DNA from: Pseudomonadota bacterium
GTDB lineage: Bacteria > Pseudomonadota > Gammaproteobacteria > Acidiferrobacterales > Acidiferrobacteraceae
Length of the DNA stretch: 6,452 nucleotides
Direction of reading: 5' to 3'
NCBI GenBank assembly: GCA_021797365.1
Contig: JAJZZU010000154.1
Location: 1-6,452, forward strand
A program made the translations under genes and the position numbers. This document shows, piece after piece, positions 1 through 6,328 of the stretch (positions are counted from its first letter, which is position 1; every line of letters starts with the position of its first letter). Under the pieces are notes generated by a model. It made no database searches, was not told where the DNA came from, and worked only from the letters and a program-made list of their open reading frames with translations.

Positions 1-39
1 TAGCGCTCTGTCCATGCTGATGAAGTGTAGGGCCGTGCC

Positions 40-68
40 TTGGCGCCATCCGACCTTTCGGGTAATCT
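40..68 (+). promoter_or_regulatory. Possible sigma-70-like promoter for the polysaccharide operon
   Basis: TTGGCG at 40-45 (4/6 match to the -35 consensus) lies 17 bases upstream of TAATCT at 63-68 (3/6 match to the -10 consensus), just before an A-rich stretch at 72-77 that is unusual in this GC-rich DNA. The location, about 40 bases before the first gene of the operon, is suitable. The hexamers are weak and such matches occur by chance, so this is only a candidate. The rest of 1-109 holds no recognisable gene. Confidence 0.22.
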
Positions 69-109
69 CATAAAAAACAAATACACGCTGTAAGGTCTTT
101 GGGGGCGCG

Positions 110-1333
110 ATGGTTAAATTCGGGGGGGGGGGGGTGACGGTACCAGACCGCGTTACTGCGGGTGCGGTACCGGAGACTGGGGCCCGCGCACGGCTTTTAT
201 TTGTCTGCCCCGAGGATCGGTTTTTCTGCACACACTTTCTGGATCGGGCGGTCGCGGCACAAGAGTCCGGCTATGAGGTAACGGTACTGGCCCCAGAGAC
301 GGGCTCTGGGGCGGTCATTCAGGAGCGCGGCCTTACCTTTCTCCCGCTCCCCCTGCGCCGTCACGGAGTTAACCCATTCGCCGAGATACTTGGAGTCCAG
401 CGCCTGTCCCGTCTGTATCGGCGCCTGTCCCCAGACATCGTGCATCACATTGGCTTAAAACTTATCTTCCGCGGGACGCTCGCCGCGCGGCTGGCCCGTG
501 TTCCCTATATTGTCAATGCGCCCGTCGGTATGGGTTTCGTATTCTCTTCTGCGTCGCGCAAGGCTCGACTCTTGCGACCGATCGTCCAGATGGCCTTGCG
601 CGAACTCCTCGCGCCGACCAACGCCCGGGTGATCTTTGAAAACCCCGAGGACCAGACGGAGTGCCTGCGCATGGGGGCGGCTTCCCTCAATCAGACCGCG
701 GTGATTCGTGGGGCAGGCGTTGACGTAAAGGCCTTTCGCGTCAGCCCGGAGCCTAACGGCACACCCATCGTCTGTATGGCCGCGCGGCTTCTGTGGGATA
801 AGGGTGTCGGGGTCTTTGTCGAGGCCTCACGGCTTCTAAAAGCCCAGGGCGTGGCGGTCCGATGTGTTCTGGTGGGTGGCGTTGATCTCGCGAACGCCGC
901 CTCCGTGCCGGAGGCCCAGCTGCGGGCCTGGCATGAAGAGGGCCTCATCGAGTGGTGGGGCTTCCAAAAGGACATCCGGCCAGCCCTGGCGCAATCGACC
1001 CTCTTTTGTCTGCCCTCCCACTACCGCGAAGGTCTGCCGAAGGTGCTGCTGGAGGCCATGGCGGCAGGGCGCGCCGTGATCACGACCGATGCCATCGGTT
1101 GCCGGGAGGCCGTCACCGACGGCGATAACGGCTTGCTGATTCCGCCCCGCAACCCGGAGGCCTTAGCCGCGGCGATCGCGCGACTCTTATCCGATGCAGT
1201 CCTGCGCCGCCGGCTGGCCAAGCGGGGCCGGGAACGGGCCGAGCAGGAATTCGCCGCGCCCGTCGTGATCGGAAAGACGCTTGCGTTGTATGGCGACATG
1301 CTGGCATGGGCGTCAACCCCGGTGCGCACATGA
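110..1333 (+). CDS. GT4-family glycosyltransferase (PglA-like), possibly phase variable
   Basis: Predicted GT-B fold, retaining glycosyltransferase of family GT4, expected to transfer a sugar from a nucleotide sugar to a lipid-linked glycan at the inner face of the cytoplasmic membrane. The N-terminal acceptor domain begins at about residue 28 (LLFVCPEDRFF). The C-terminal donor domain runs from about residue 218. It carries AARLLWDKGV (R226, K231) and the E-x7-E motif E307-E315 within HYREGLPKVLLEAMAAG. The arrangement resembles Campylobacter PglA, which adds GalNAc to an undecaprenyl-linked sugar; that substrate is inference only. Length (407 aa) is normal except for an N-terminal extension of about 27 residues. 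The extension includes four Gly codons and one Val codon read from a 13-G run. The ATG at 110 has GGGGG at 101-105 as its only nearby Shine-Dalgarno-like sequence. A GTG at 134-136, the last G of the run, is the only other in-frame start before the conserved domain. The stop overlaps the galE start by ATGA. Confidence 0.92.
   Translation: MVKFGGGGVTVPDRVTAGAVPETGARARLLFVCPEDRFFCTHFLDRAVAAQESGYEVTVLAPETGSGAVIQERGLTFLPLPLRRHGVNPFAEILGVQRLSRLYRRLSPDIVHHIGLKLIFRGTLAARLARVPYIVNAPVGMGFVFSSASRKARLLRPIVQMALRELLAPTNARVIFENPEDQTECLRMGAASLNQTAVIRGAGVDVKAFRVSPEPNGTPIVCMAARLLWDKGVGVFVEASRLLKAQGVAVRCVLVGGVDLANAASVPEAQLRAWHEEGLIEWWGFQKDIRPALAQSTLFCLPSHYREGLPKVLLEAMAAGRAVITTDAIGCREAVTDGDNGLLIPPRNPEALAAAIARLLSDAVLRRRLAKRGRERAEQEFAAPVVIGKTLALYGDMLAWASTPVRT
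122..134 (+). repeat. Homopolymeric G13 tract inside the 5' end of the glycosyltransferase gene
   Basis: Thirteen consecutive G residues occupy codons 5 to 9 of the gene starting at 110. At 13 the frame is open. With 12 G the codons after TTC are four GGG followed at once by TGA. With 14 G the shifted frame runs about 50 codons to a TGA at 274-276. This is the arrangement expected of a slipped-strand contingency locus. If translation instead begins at the GTG at 134, the tract would sit in the leader and could act as a G-rich ribosome-binding site. Long homopolymers are also prone to sequencing miscounts. Confidence 0.93.
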
Positions 1334-2343
1334 AGCGCATTCTCGTGACAGGCGGCACGGGCTATATCGGCTCCCACGCGTGCGTCGCCCTCCTAAACCA
1401 AGGCTTTGCGGTGGCGGTGGTCGACAACCTGAGCAACAGCCATCGCGACATCCTTCCGCGGATCGCCGCCCTCGGGGGGCGGGCCGTCACCTTCTACGAG
1501 GCCGACGTGCGCGATCGCGCGGCCCTCGAGGCCATCTTTGCCTCCGCCCGGATCGATGCCGTCATCCATTTCGCGGGGCTTAAAGCTGTGGGGGAATCGA
1601 CCGAGCAGCCGTTGCGCTACTACGACAACAATGTCCAGGGGGCACTGACGCTCTGTCAGGTCATGGGCGCGGCCGGGGTCAAAACGCTGATCTTTAGCTC
1701 GTCTGCGACCGTCTATGGGGAAGCGAAGGATTTACCCTTACATGAAGGGGGCCCGATCAGCGCCAGCAACCCGTATGGCTGGTCGAAGATCATGGTGGAG
1801 CGGATCCTTACCGATCTTAAGGCCGCCGATCCCGCCTGGCGCATCGCCAACCTGCGGTACTTCAACCCGGTCGGGGCCCACGAGAGCGGCCAGATCGGTG
1901 AGAACCCGCAGGGTATACCCAACAACCTCATGCCCTATGTCTGCCAGGTCGCCATCGGCCAGCGGCCCGCGCTCACCATTCACGGCAACGACTATCCGAC
2001 CCCGGACGGTACCGGCGTCCGCGACTACATCCACGTCATGGATCTGGTCGAGGGCCATATCGCGGCCCTACGGTATCTGGAGCAGCACGCTGAGTTGGTG
2101 ACGATCAACCTGGGGACGGGCCAGGGGACCTCGGTCCTGGAACTCGTCACAGCCTTTGGGAAGGCGTGCGGTCGCCTGGTGCCCTATGTCATGGGCCCGC
2201 GTCGGCCGGGTGATATCGCCGCCTGCTGGGCTGACCCGAGTCTTGCGCAAACCCTCCTCGGATGGCGCGCCCGTTATGACGTAGAGGCGATGTGTCGCGA
2301 TGCGTGGCGGTGGATCTGCAGCGGCGCGCGTCATGTGGCATAA
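1330..2343 (+). CDS. galE: UDP-glucose / UDP-N-acetylglucosamine 4-epimerase
   Basis: NAD-dependent short-chain dehydrogenase-type epimerase that interconverts UDP-Glc and UDP-Gal, and probably also UDP-GlcNAc and UDP-GalNAc, supplying sugar donors to the neighbouring transferases in the cytosol. The 337-residue product matches the 338-residue E. coli GalE almost end to end. The nucleotide-binding GGTGYIGSH is at residues 8-16, HFAGLKAVGES at 80-90, SSSATVYG at 123-130, catalytic Tyr149 and Lys153 in YGWSK, then RYFNPVGAHESG at 176-187 and GTGVRDYIHVMDL at 227-239. Residue 299 (codon 2224-2226, TGC) is Cys within IAACWADPS. E. coli has Tyr299 there, and human GALE has Cys307, the residue that permits N-acetylated substrates. 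The start at 1330 is chosen over an in-frame ATG at 1306 because it gives the canonical N-terminus and an ATGA overlap with the upstream stop, suggesting translational coupling. Confidence 0.97.
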   Translation: MKRILVTGGTGYIGSHACVALLNQGFAVAVVDNLSNSHRDILPRIAALGGRAVTFYEADVRDRAALEAIFASARIDAVIHFAGLKAVGESTEQPLRYYDNNVQGALTLCQVMGAAGVKTLIFSSSATVYGEAKDLPLHEGGPISASNPYGWSKIMVERILTDLKAADPAWRIANLRYFNPVGAHESGQIGENPQGIPNNLMPYVCQVAIGQRPALTIHGNDYPTPDGTGVRDYIHVMDLVEGHIAALRYLEQHAELVTINLGTGQGTSVLELVTAFGKACGRLVPYVMGPRRPGDIAACWADPSLAQTLLGWRARYDVEAMCRDAWRWICSGARHVA

Positions 2344-2376
2344 CGACACCCAATAACCAGAAGGTACCTGAGAGAT

Positions 2377-3123
2377 ATGGATATTTCCGTCGTCGTCACA
2401 TTCCACAACGAAAATCTGCTGGCCAAGTGGATGCTCGAGGGGTTCGCCCGCACACGCCAGTATGCGGAGGACCAGGGGCTTGCCATCGAGATGATCTGTG
2501 TCCTGGATACCGCGAACGAGGACACGACCGCCATTGTCACCAACCATCCCTCTTTACGGGAAACGGATACGGTCGTGCGAGTCGCCAATAGGGATCTGGC
2601 CACAAGCCGGAATGATGGGGTCCGAGCGGCGACGGGAGAGTATGTGAGCATAGTGGACGGCGATGATTACTACAGCAAGGAATGGCTGGTGAGGGCGCGG
2701 GCCCGAGCCCGTGAGGCCTCGGACCAGGCCGTGGTCCATCCCGAATACGTCGTCTCCTTTGGTACCGTCCACTCTCTCACAAAAGTTATCGACCAGGAGC
2801 GGGATGATTATCCCCTGGCGAGTTGTTTCAAGATCCATCCCTGGATATCAACAGCTTTCGCTCGTGCGCACATATTCCGAGAGACCCCTTATACGAGATG
2901 CGACGCAGTTGCGGGTTACGGCTACGAGGACTGGCACTGGAACTTGGAGACGGTGGCTGCCGGCCATCGGCATATTACCGCGCCAGAAACAGCCCTCTAT
3001 TACCGAAGAAAGGCGGCCTCCATGCTCACCCACCATGTCCAACGCGGGGTCACGATAAGACCTTCGGCGTTCTTTCGTTCACCGGAAAAATGGACTACAT
3101 GGGCGAATGGGGGCCCCCGATGA
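2377..3123 (+). CDS. GT2-family (GT-A fold) glycosyltransferase
   Basis: Predicted inverting glycosyltransferase of family GT2, using a nucleotide sugar and a divalent metal to extend the glycan. The protein has 248 residues, normal for a single GT-A domain without membrane segments. Visible motifs are ISVVVTFHNE at residues 3-12 (start of the Rossmann-like fold), LDTANEDT at 43-50, then TSRNDGVRAATGEYVSIVDGDD at 76-97 with the metal-binding DGDD at 94-97. The acceptor-side ED pair is at 184-185 in GYGYEDWHW, where the catalytic base normally lies. Donor and acceptor cannot be read from the sequence. GAAGG at 2360-2364 is a plausible ribosome-binding site with a long 12-base spacing to the ATG. 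The gene follows galE after 33 bases, and its TGA overlaps the next ATG (3120-3123), so it sits within one operon. Confidence 0.93.
   Translation: MDISVVVTFHNENLLAKWMLEGFARTRQYAEDQGLAIEMICVLDTANEDTTAIVTNHPSLRETDTVVRVANRDLATSRNDGVRAATGEYVSIVDGDDYYSKEWLVRARARAREASDQAVVHPEYVVSFGTVHSLTKVIDQERDDYPLASCFKIHPWISTAFARAHIFRETPYTRCDAVAGYGYEDWHWNLETVAAGHRHITAPETALYYRRKAASMLTHHVQRGVTIRPSAFFRSPEKWTTWANGGPR
3109..3118. promoter_or_regulatory. G5C5 palindrome immediately before the fusion-gene start
   Basis: GGGGGCCCCC is a perfect 10-base palindrome ending one base before the ATG at 3120. GGGGG at 3109-3113 is the only Shine-Dalgarno-like run at suitable spacing (6 bases) for that start. The adjacent C5 could pair with it or with other G-rich mRNA, so translation may depend on ribosomes finishing the upstream GT2 gene. 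The palindrome is seen directly; the regulatory role is inferred. It is also part of the GT2 coding sequence. Confidence 0.35.
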
Positions 3124-5666
3124 GCGCTCAAAGCGTTTGGCGCTATCGGCTACAAAGATTCGCCCTCTGGTCGACCCGTGCCCTTGGTGCGGAAAGGAGG
3201 GCGCGTTGGCTGAGCACCTGTTACGAGATGTATCAGGTCGCGTTGGGCCGGGGCGAGGGCGCCAATTGGGGCACGGTCGGCGCGAGCGGGTGGGGATGGC
3301 GAGATCGCGCCCGAGGCTTTCGGTCCGTGTACCGCCTGCATCGCCAGGGGCATGTTCTGCCCGGCGTCTGGCGCTACCTGGAAGAAAATCCCTCACCACC
3401 TCGGAAGAGGGGTGGTCAGCGAGGACAGCCGTTGTTTCCAGACTGGATCGTGGATGACCTCAAAGCACTGGGGGCGATCGAGCCGTCCCTGTGGCCAACC
3501 GATGATTTCTTGTCGCGGTACCACCGCTGGCAGGCCCCGATAGATGATGCACCGGGAGAGGTGTATGCGGATTTATTTCTGGCGTTGCAAGCCCGCAACT
3601 ACGATGTGGTCCTACTGGCCCCCTGGTTGCGTGAAGGGGGTGCCGACAAGGGGACGCTCCAATACGTCTCTTTTTATGCAGCCCGTTTCCCGCGTACCCT
3701 GCTTATAACGACACGACCCGAGCCCTCCCCCTGGCTGAACCACGCGCCCGCAGGCGTAGAGGTGTTGGAGGCAGGCAAGGCGCTCTCAAGACTCTTGCCG
3801 GACGATCAGACAGCTGTCGTGTCGAGGCTACTCCTGGAACTCTCACCAGCACTCGTTCATCTCGTTCAATCGGACATCGGCTGGCGCACCGTGAGCAGGT
3901 ATGGCTCGGCCATCCGTACCAACGGAACGCGGTGCATCGCGAGCCTCTTTACCCACGAAACCCTTGCCGACAAGCCGCGTACGGGCTACGCCGCGACCTA
4001 CATGCCATCGGCCCGAGAAACCCTTGATGCGGTGTTCACCGATAATCATCCCTTCGCGCAAGACCTGACGCGGGAGTTTGCCCTCAAGCCGGGAATCGCC
4101 CGGCCTCTATACTTCTGGGTCGACACCCCTCAAGGCCAGGGAGGGGATTCGTCTCTTTCCATAGACGCATCACCACCGCGGGTCCTGTGGGCCAGCCGGT
4201 TTTGTTGGCAAAAGCGACCGGACATACTGTTGGCTATTGCGCGGGCGATGCCCGATGTCCTCTTTGACGTCTACGGCGCCTCGGATGGAGAGACCGTCGA
4301 CCTCTATGCCGAGATCAAGCGCTTGGCCAATGTGCGACTGTTTGGACGGTATCGATCGTTCCCAGAAATCGTAGCTGCGGGCCCTTTCGTCTGCTTTTTG
4401 TACACCACGGCCTTCGATGGCCTACCCAACGTACTCCTGGAGGCGGCCAGCGCGGGGTTACCCATCGTCTGTCCCGCCCATATCGGCGGTATCTCGGACC
4501 TGGTCAGTGCCGAGAGCGGATACCCGGTAGCCGATGCCGCGCGCGCGGACGACTACATCGCAGGAATCCGGTCTGTCCTTGCCGATCCTCGGGACGCGGA
4601 ACGCCGCGCGCAGCTCGCCGCCGCCATCTGCCTGGAGCGCCACAGCAAACAAGCGTTTATGGCATCAATGGATAACGCCCTGGTCCAGATAGGGCTAAGC
4701 GTCTTGCCAGATGTCCGTCGCCGAGAAAACACGGCTAAGGGCGTTCCACACCCCCTTTCAACGGAAGAAATCGTGCCCGGTACCGCACTTCTCATTCTTG
4801 GTATGCACCGTAGCGGGACATCGGCCCTTACAGGGGCCCTCGAGATCGCAGGAGTCCATCTCAGTCAGAACCTCACTCCCGCCGCCTCTTACAATAAAAA
4901 GGGGCTCTTTGAACACGATCGTGTGTGGCGTATCCACAACGTACTCTTGGGCGCCATGGGCAGGACATCGGCCGACATTCGTGCATTACCTGAGGCTTGG
5001 TTCGCCTCACCTGCGGCGGAATATGCGCGGACCGCACTGATAGCCGCTTTGCGGCCCGATATGGCTAATCAACCGTTGTGGGGCGTCAAAGACCCTCGCC
5101 TCTGCCGCTTATTCCCACTATGGCCTGCGATTCTCCAATCGTTGGGTGCCGAGCCAAAAATCTTGTTGGCGCTCCGTCATCCGGAGGAGGTAGTTGCGTC
5201 CCTCGTCGCCCGGGATCACTTGGATCCAACTCACGCGAAAGTGCTCTGGCTCAGGTACACCCTGGAGGCGGAGCGTGCGACCCGCGGTCTCCTCCGAACG
5301 ACACAGGTATACGATCGCCTTTTGACCGCTTGGCGCCAGGAGTTTAAACGAATTGCAGAGGCTCTCGCCATACCGCTCCGGCGGGACGCAAAAGCGGCGC
5401 GGCTTTTGGACGATTTCCTGGATACGGGCTTGCGCCACCACACAACCGCAGATGATTGGAGCCGTAGCCCAGACCCCTGGGAGCGCATGTGTCACGACAC
5501 CTACACGGTGCTCTCTCAAGAGAAGGAATCCGCATGGCCGCAGGTGCTCAATGCGATACATGACCGCCTCGCTGCTATCGAAGATAGTTCCTCAGACACT
5601 CATAGAAACTTCGCAATGAGACGAAGTGACGATCGATTGGAGATACGAGATCGAGCGATACGATAG
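3120..5666 (+). CDS. Bifunctional GT4 glycosyltransferase - sulfotransferase fusion protein
   Basis: An 848-residue protein with three parts. Residues 1 to about 150 are rich in Arg and Trp and not recognised. Residues about 155-530 form a GT-B, GT4-type glycosyltransferase, with the glycine-rich loop LREGGADKGTL at 170-180, the donor-domain start VLWASRFCWQKRPD at 355-368, and D433-x7-E441 in FDGLPNVLLEAASAG as the E-x7-E equivalent (Asp replacing the first Glu). Residues about 553-815 are sulfotransferase-like: ILGMHRSGTSAL at 559-570 matches the 5'-phosphosulfate loop of PAPS enzymes, VKDPR lies at 656-660, and LRHPEEVVASL at 685-695 matches the 3'-phosphate site (R686, S694). The likely role is adding a sugar to the polysaccharide and sulfating it; substrates are unknown. 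The start at 3120 is chosen for the ATGA overlap; in-frame ATGs at 3090 and 3099 are possible. The charged tail (about 823-848) ends exactly where an integrase remnant begins, so the original C-terminus may have been longer. Confidence 0.88.
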   Translation: MSAQSVWRYRLQRFALWSTRALGAERRARWLSTCYEMYQVALGRGEGANWGTVGASGWGWRDRARGFRSVYRLHRQGHVLPGVWRYLEENPSPPRKRGGQRGQPLFPDWIVDDLKALGAIEPSLWPTDDFLSRYHRWQAPIDDAPGEVYADLFLALQARNYDVVLLAPWLREGGADKGTLQYVSFYAARFPRTLLITTRPEPSPWLNHAPAGVEVLEAGKALSRLLPDDQTAVVSRLLLELSPALVHLVQSDIGWRTVSRYGSAIRTNGTRCIASLFTHETLADKPRTGYAATYMPSARETLDAVFTDNHPFAQDLTREFALKPGIARPLYFWVDTPQGQGGDSSLSIDASPPRVLWASRFCWQKRPDILLAIARAMPDVLFDVYGASDGETVDLYAEIKRLANVRLFGRYRSFPEIVAAGPFVCFLYTTAFDGLPNVLLEAASAGLPIVCPAHIGGISDLVSAESGYPVADAARADDYIAGIRSVLADPRDAERRAQLAAAICLERHSKQAFMASMDNALVQIGLSVLPDVRRRENTAKGVPHPLSTEEIVPGTALLILGMHRSGTSALTGALEIAGVHLSQNLTPAASYNKKGLFEHDRVWRIHNVLLGAMGRTSADIRALPEAWFASPAAEYARTALIAALRPDMANQPLWGVKDPRLCRLFPLWPAILQSLGAEPKILLALRHPEEVVASLVARDHLDPTHAKVLWLRYTLEAERATRGLLRTTQVYDRLLTAWRQEFKRIAEALAIPLRRDAKAARLLDDFLDTGLRHHTTADDWSRSPDPWERMCHDTYTVLSQEKESAWPQVLNAIHDRLAAIEDSSSDTHRNFAMRRSDDRLEIRDRAIR
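3395..3416. repeat. Intragenic inverted repeat encoding a Pro/Arg/Gly linker
   Basis: ACCACC at 3395-3400 and GGTGGT at 3411-3416 form a 6-base stem with a 10-base purine-rich loop, flanked by further C-rich and G-rich sequence. In frame it encodes part of NPSPPRKRGGQRG (residues 90-102 of the fusion protein), a low-complexity basic linker. It could be ordinary linker coding sequence or a small palindromic repeat captured in the gene. Confidence 0.35.
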
Positions 5667-5668
5667 AC

Positions 5669-5926
5669 GGTCTGCCACGGCGCCTCGATGGTCGGGTATG
5701 GGCCATGCGCCCCGACTCGATCTCCCAGGCCTTCGAGCGGGTCTGCAAGGCCGCCGGTATCGAGGGCCTGACGTTCCACGATCTGCGGCATGAGGCGACC
5801 TCCAGGCTGTTTGAGAAGGGCCTAAACCCTATGGAGGTCGCGGCGATCACGGGACACAAGACCCTGCAGATGCTGAAGCGGTATACGCATCTGAGGGCCG
5901 AGGATCTGGTGGGGAGGTTGGGGTAA
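5669..5926 (+). pseudogene. Tyrosine-recombinase (phage-type integrase) gene fragment, 3' end only
   Basis: The frame encodes the C-terminal part of a tyrosine recombinase, the family that integrates phages and genomic islands. Similarity to integrases is apparent from about LPRRLDGRVW (codons from 5672). The fragment contains HDLRHEATSRLFEKG with the catalytic H-x-x-R pair, then ITGHKTLQMLKRYTHL with the third catalytic His and the nucleophilic Tyr. The N-terminal core-binding domain, the first catalytic Arg and the beta-hairpin Lys are missing. About 86 codons remain of a gene usually over 300 codons long. The frame is closed upstream by a TGA at 5627-5629, and the first ATG (5705) lies inside the conserved domain with no ribosome-binding site. 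It is therefore a truncated, non-functional remnant. It abuts the operon end and probably marks an old integration or deletion boundary. Confidence 0.87.
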
Positions 5927-5947
5927 GGTGGCGCCCACAATACCCGC

Positions 5948-5972
5948 CCGACCAAAGCCTAAGCCGACCAAA
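5948..5972. repeat. Two short direct repeats (CCGACCAAA)
   Basis: CCGACCAAA occurs at 5948-5956 and again at 5964-5972, a 16-base period, in the 57-base gap between the convergent integrase remnant and the Sel1-repeat gene. No strong hairpin with a T-run is visible here, so no terminator is called. The repeat may be trivial or a remnant of the recombination that built this junction. Confidence 0.3.
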
Positions 5973-5983
5973 CGAACCGGCGC

Positions 5984-6326
5984 TTACTTCTTGTGCGCCT
6001 TCTCCCATGCAGCCGCCATAGATTGAGCACGGGCGATCTGCGCGGGGGACATGTGTTGCATAAGGTTCTCCAACGTCATCGAAACGGCTGCAGGGGTCTC
6101 GAACCCCGGCTGTGCTTTAGCTAGCGCGTACCATTTATAGGCTTGTACATAGTCTGGACGGACACCATGGCCCCTTTGGTACGCAATACCCATACCAAGC
6201 TCAGCATTAGCGTACCCTTGGACAGCCGCCTTACGGTACCAGTACACCGCCTTCTGATAATTCTTAGGGACACCCTGGCCGTAGTAGTAGGCAACACCCA
6301 GGTTAAATTGCGCATACGCATTTCCC
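5984..6326 (-). pseudogene. Sel1-repeat (TPR-like) protein gene, 5' end removed by an insertion sequence
   Basis: Read leftward, the frame gives two consecutive 36-residue Sel1 repeats. The first is GNAYAQFNLGVAYYYGQGV followed by PKNYQKAVYWYRKAAVQ; the second is GYANAELGMGIAYQRGHGV followed by RPDYVQAYKWYALAKAQ. A helical tail of about 41 residues ends in EKAHKK. Sel1 repeats are alpha-solenoid protein-interaction modules, often in envelope or signalling proteins; the partner is unknown. Repeat similarity stops at the Gly codon 6323-6325, where the terminal sequence of an insertion element begins. The frame then runs through unrelated codons to a TAG (6353-6355 on the reverse strand). No ATG exists in the remaining frame; the best start is an internal GTG at 6245-6247 (the Val of AVYWY). 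The original start, any signal peptide and further repeats are lost, so the gene is probably inactive. It is less GC-rich than the operon and convergent to it. Confidence 0.82.
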
Positions 6327-6328
6327 TG

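Noticed and set aside
1..71. Minus-strand frame with an ATG at 69-71, open to the left window edge, as a divergent gene start
   Set aside because: There is no ribosome-binding site before the ATG and no recognisable protein sequence in the 23 visible codons.
2..73. Open frame on the + strand ending at TAA 71-73, as the tail of an upstream gene
   Set aside because: Only about 23 codons are visible and they resemble no family, so a real upstream gene end cannot be separated from chance.
2068..2547. Long minus-strand open frame across the end of galE and the start of the GT2 gene
   Set aside because: It is antisense to two well-supported genes and encodes nothing recognisable; such frames are common in GC-rich DNA.
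2823..3119. Upstream extension of the fusion gene frame into the GT2 gene
   Set aside because: The stretch overlaps the conserved GT2 coding sequence in another frame and has no family resemblance; it is a shadow.
5608..5627. Inverted repeat ACTTCG/CGAAGT as a terminator
   Set aside because: The stem is only 6 bases with an 8-base loop, has no T-run after it, and lies inside the coding sequence.
6121..6321. Second minus-strand frame across the Sel1 region
   Set aside because: It is a shifted reading of the Sel1-repeat gene; the 36-residue repeat pattern is found only in the other frame.
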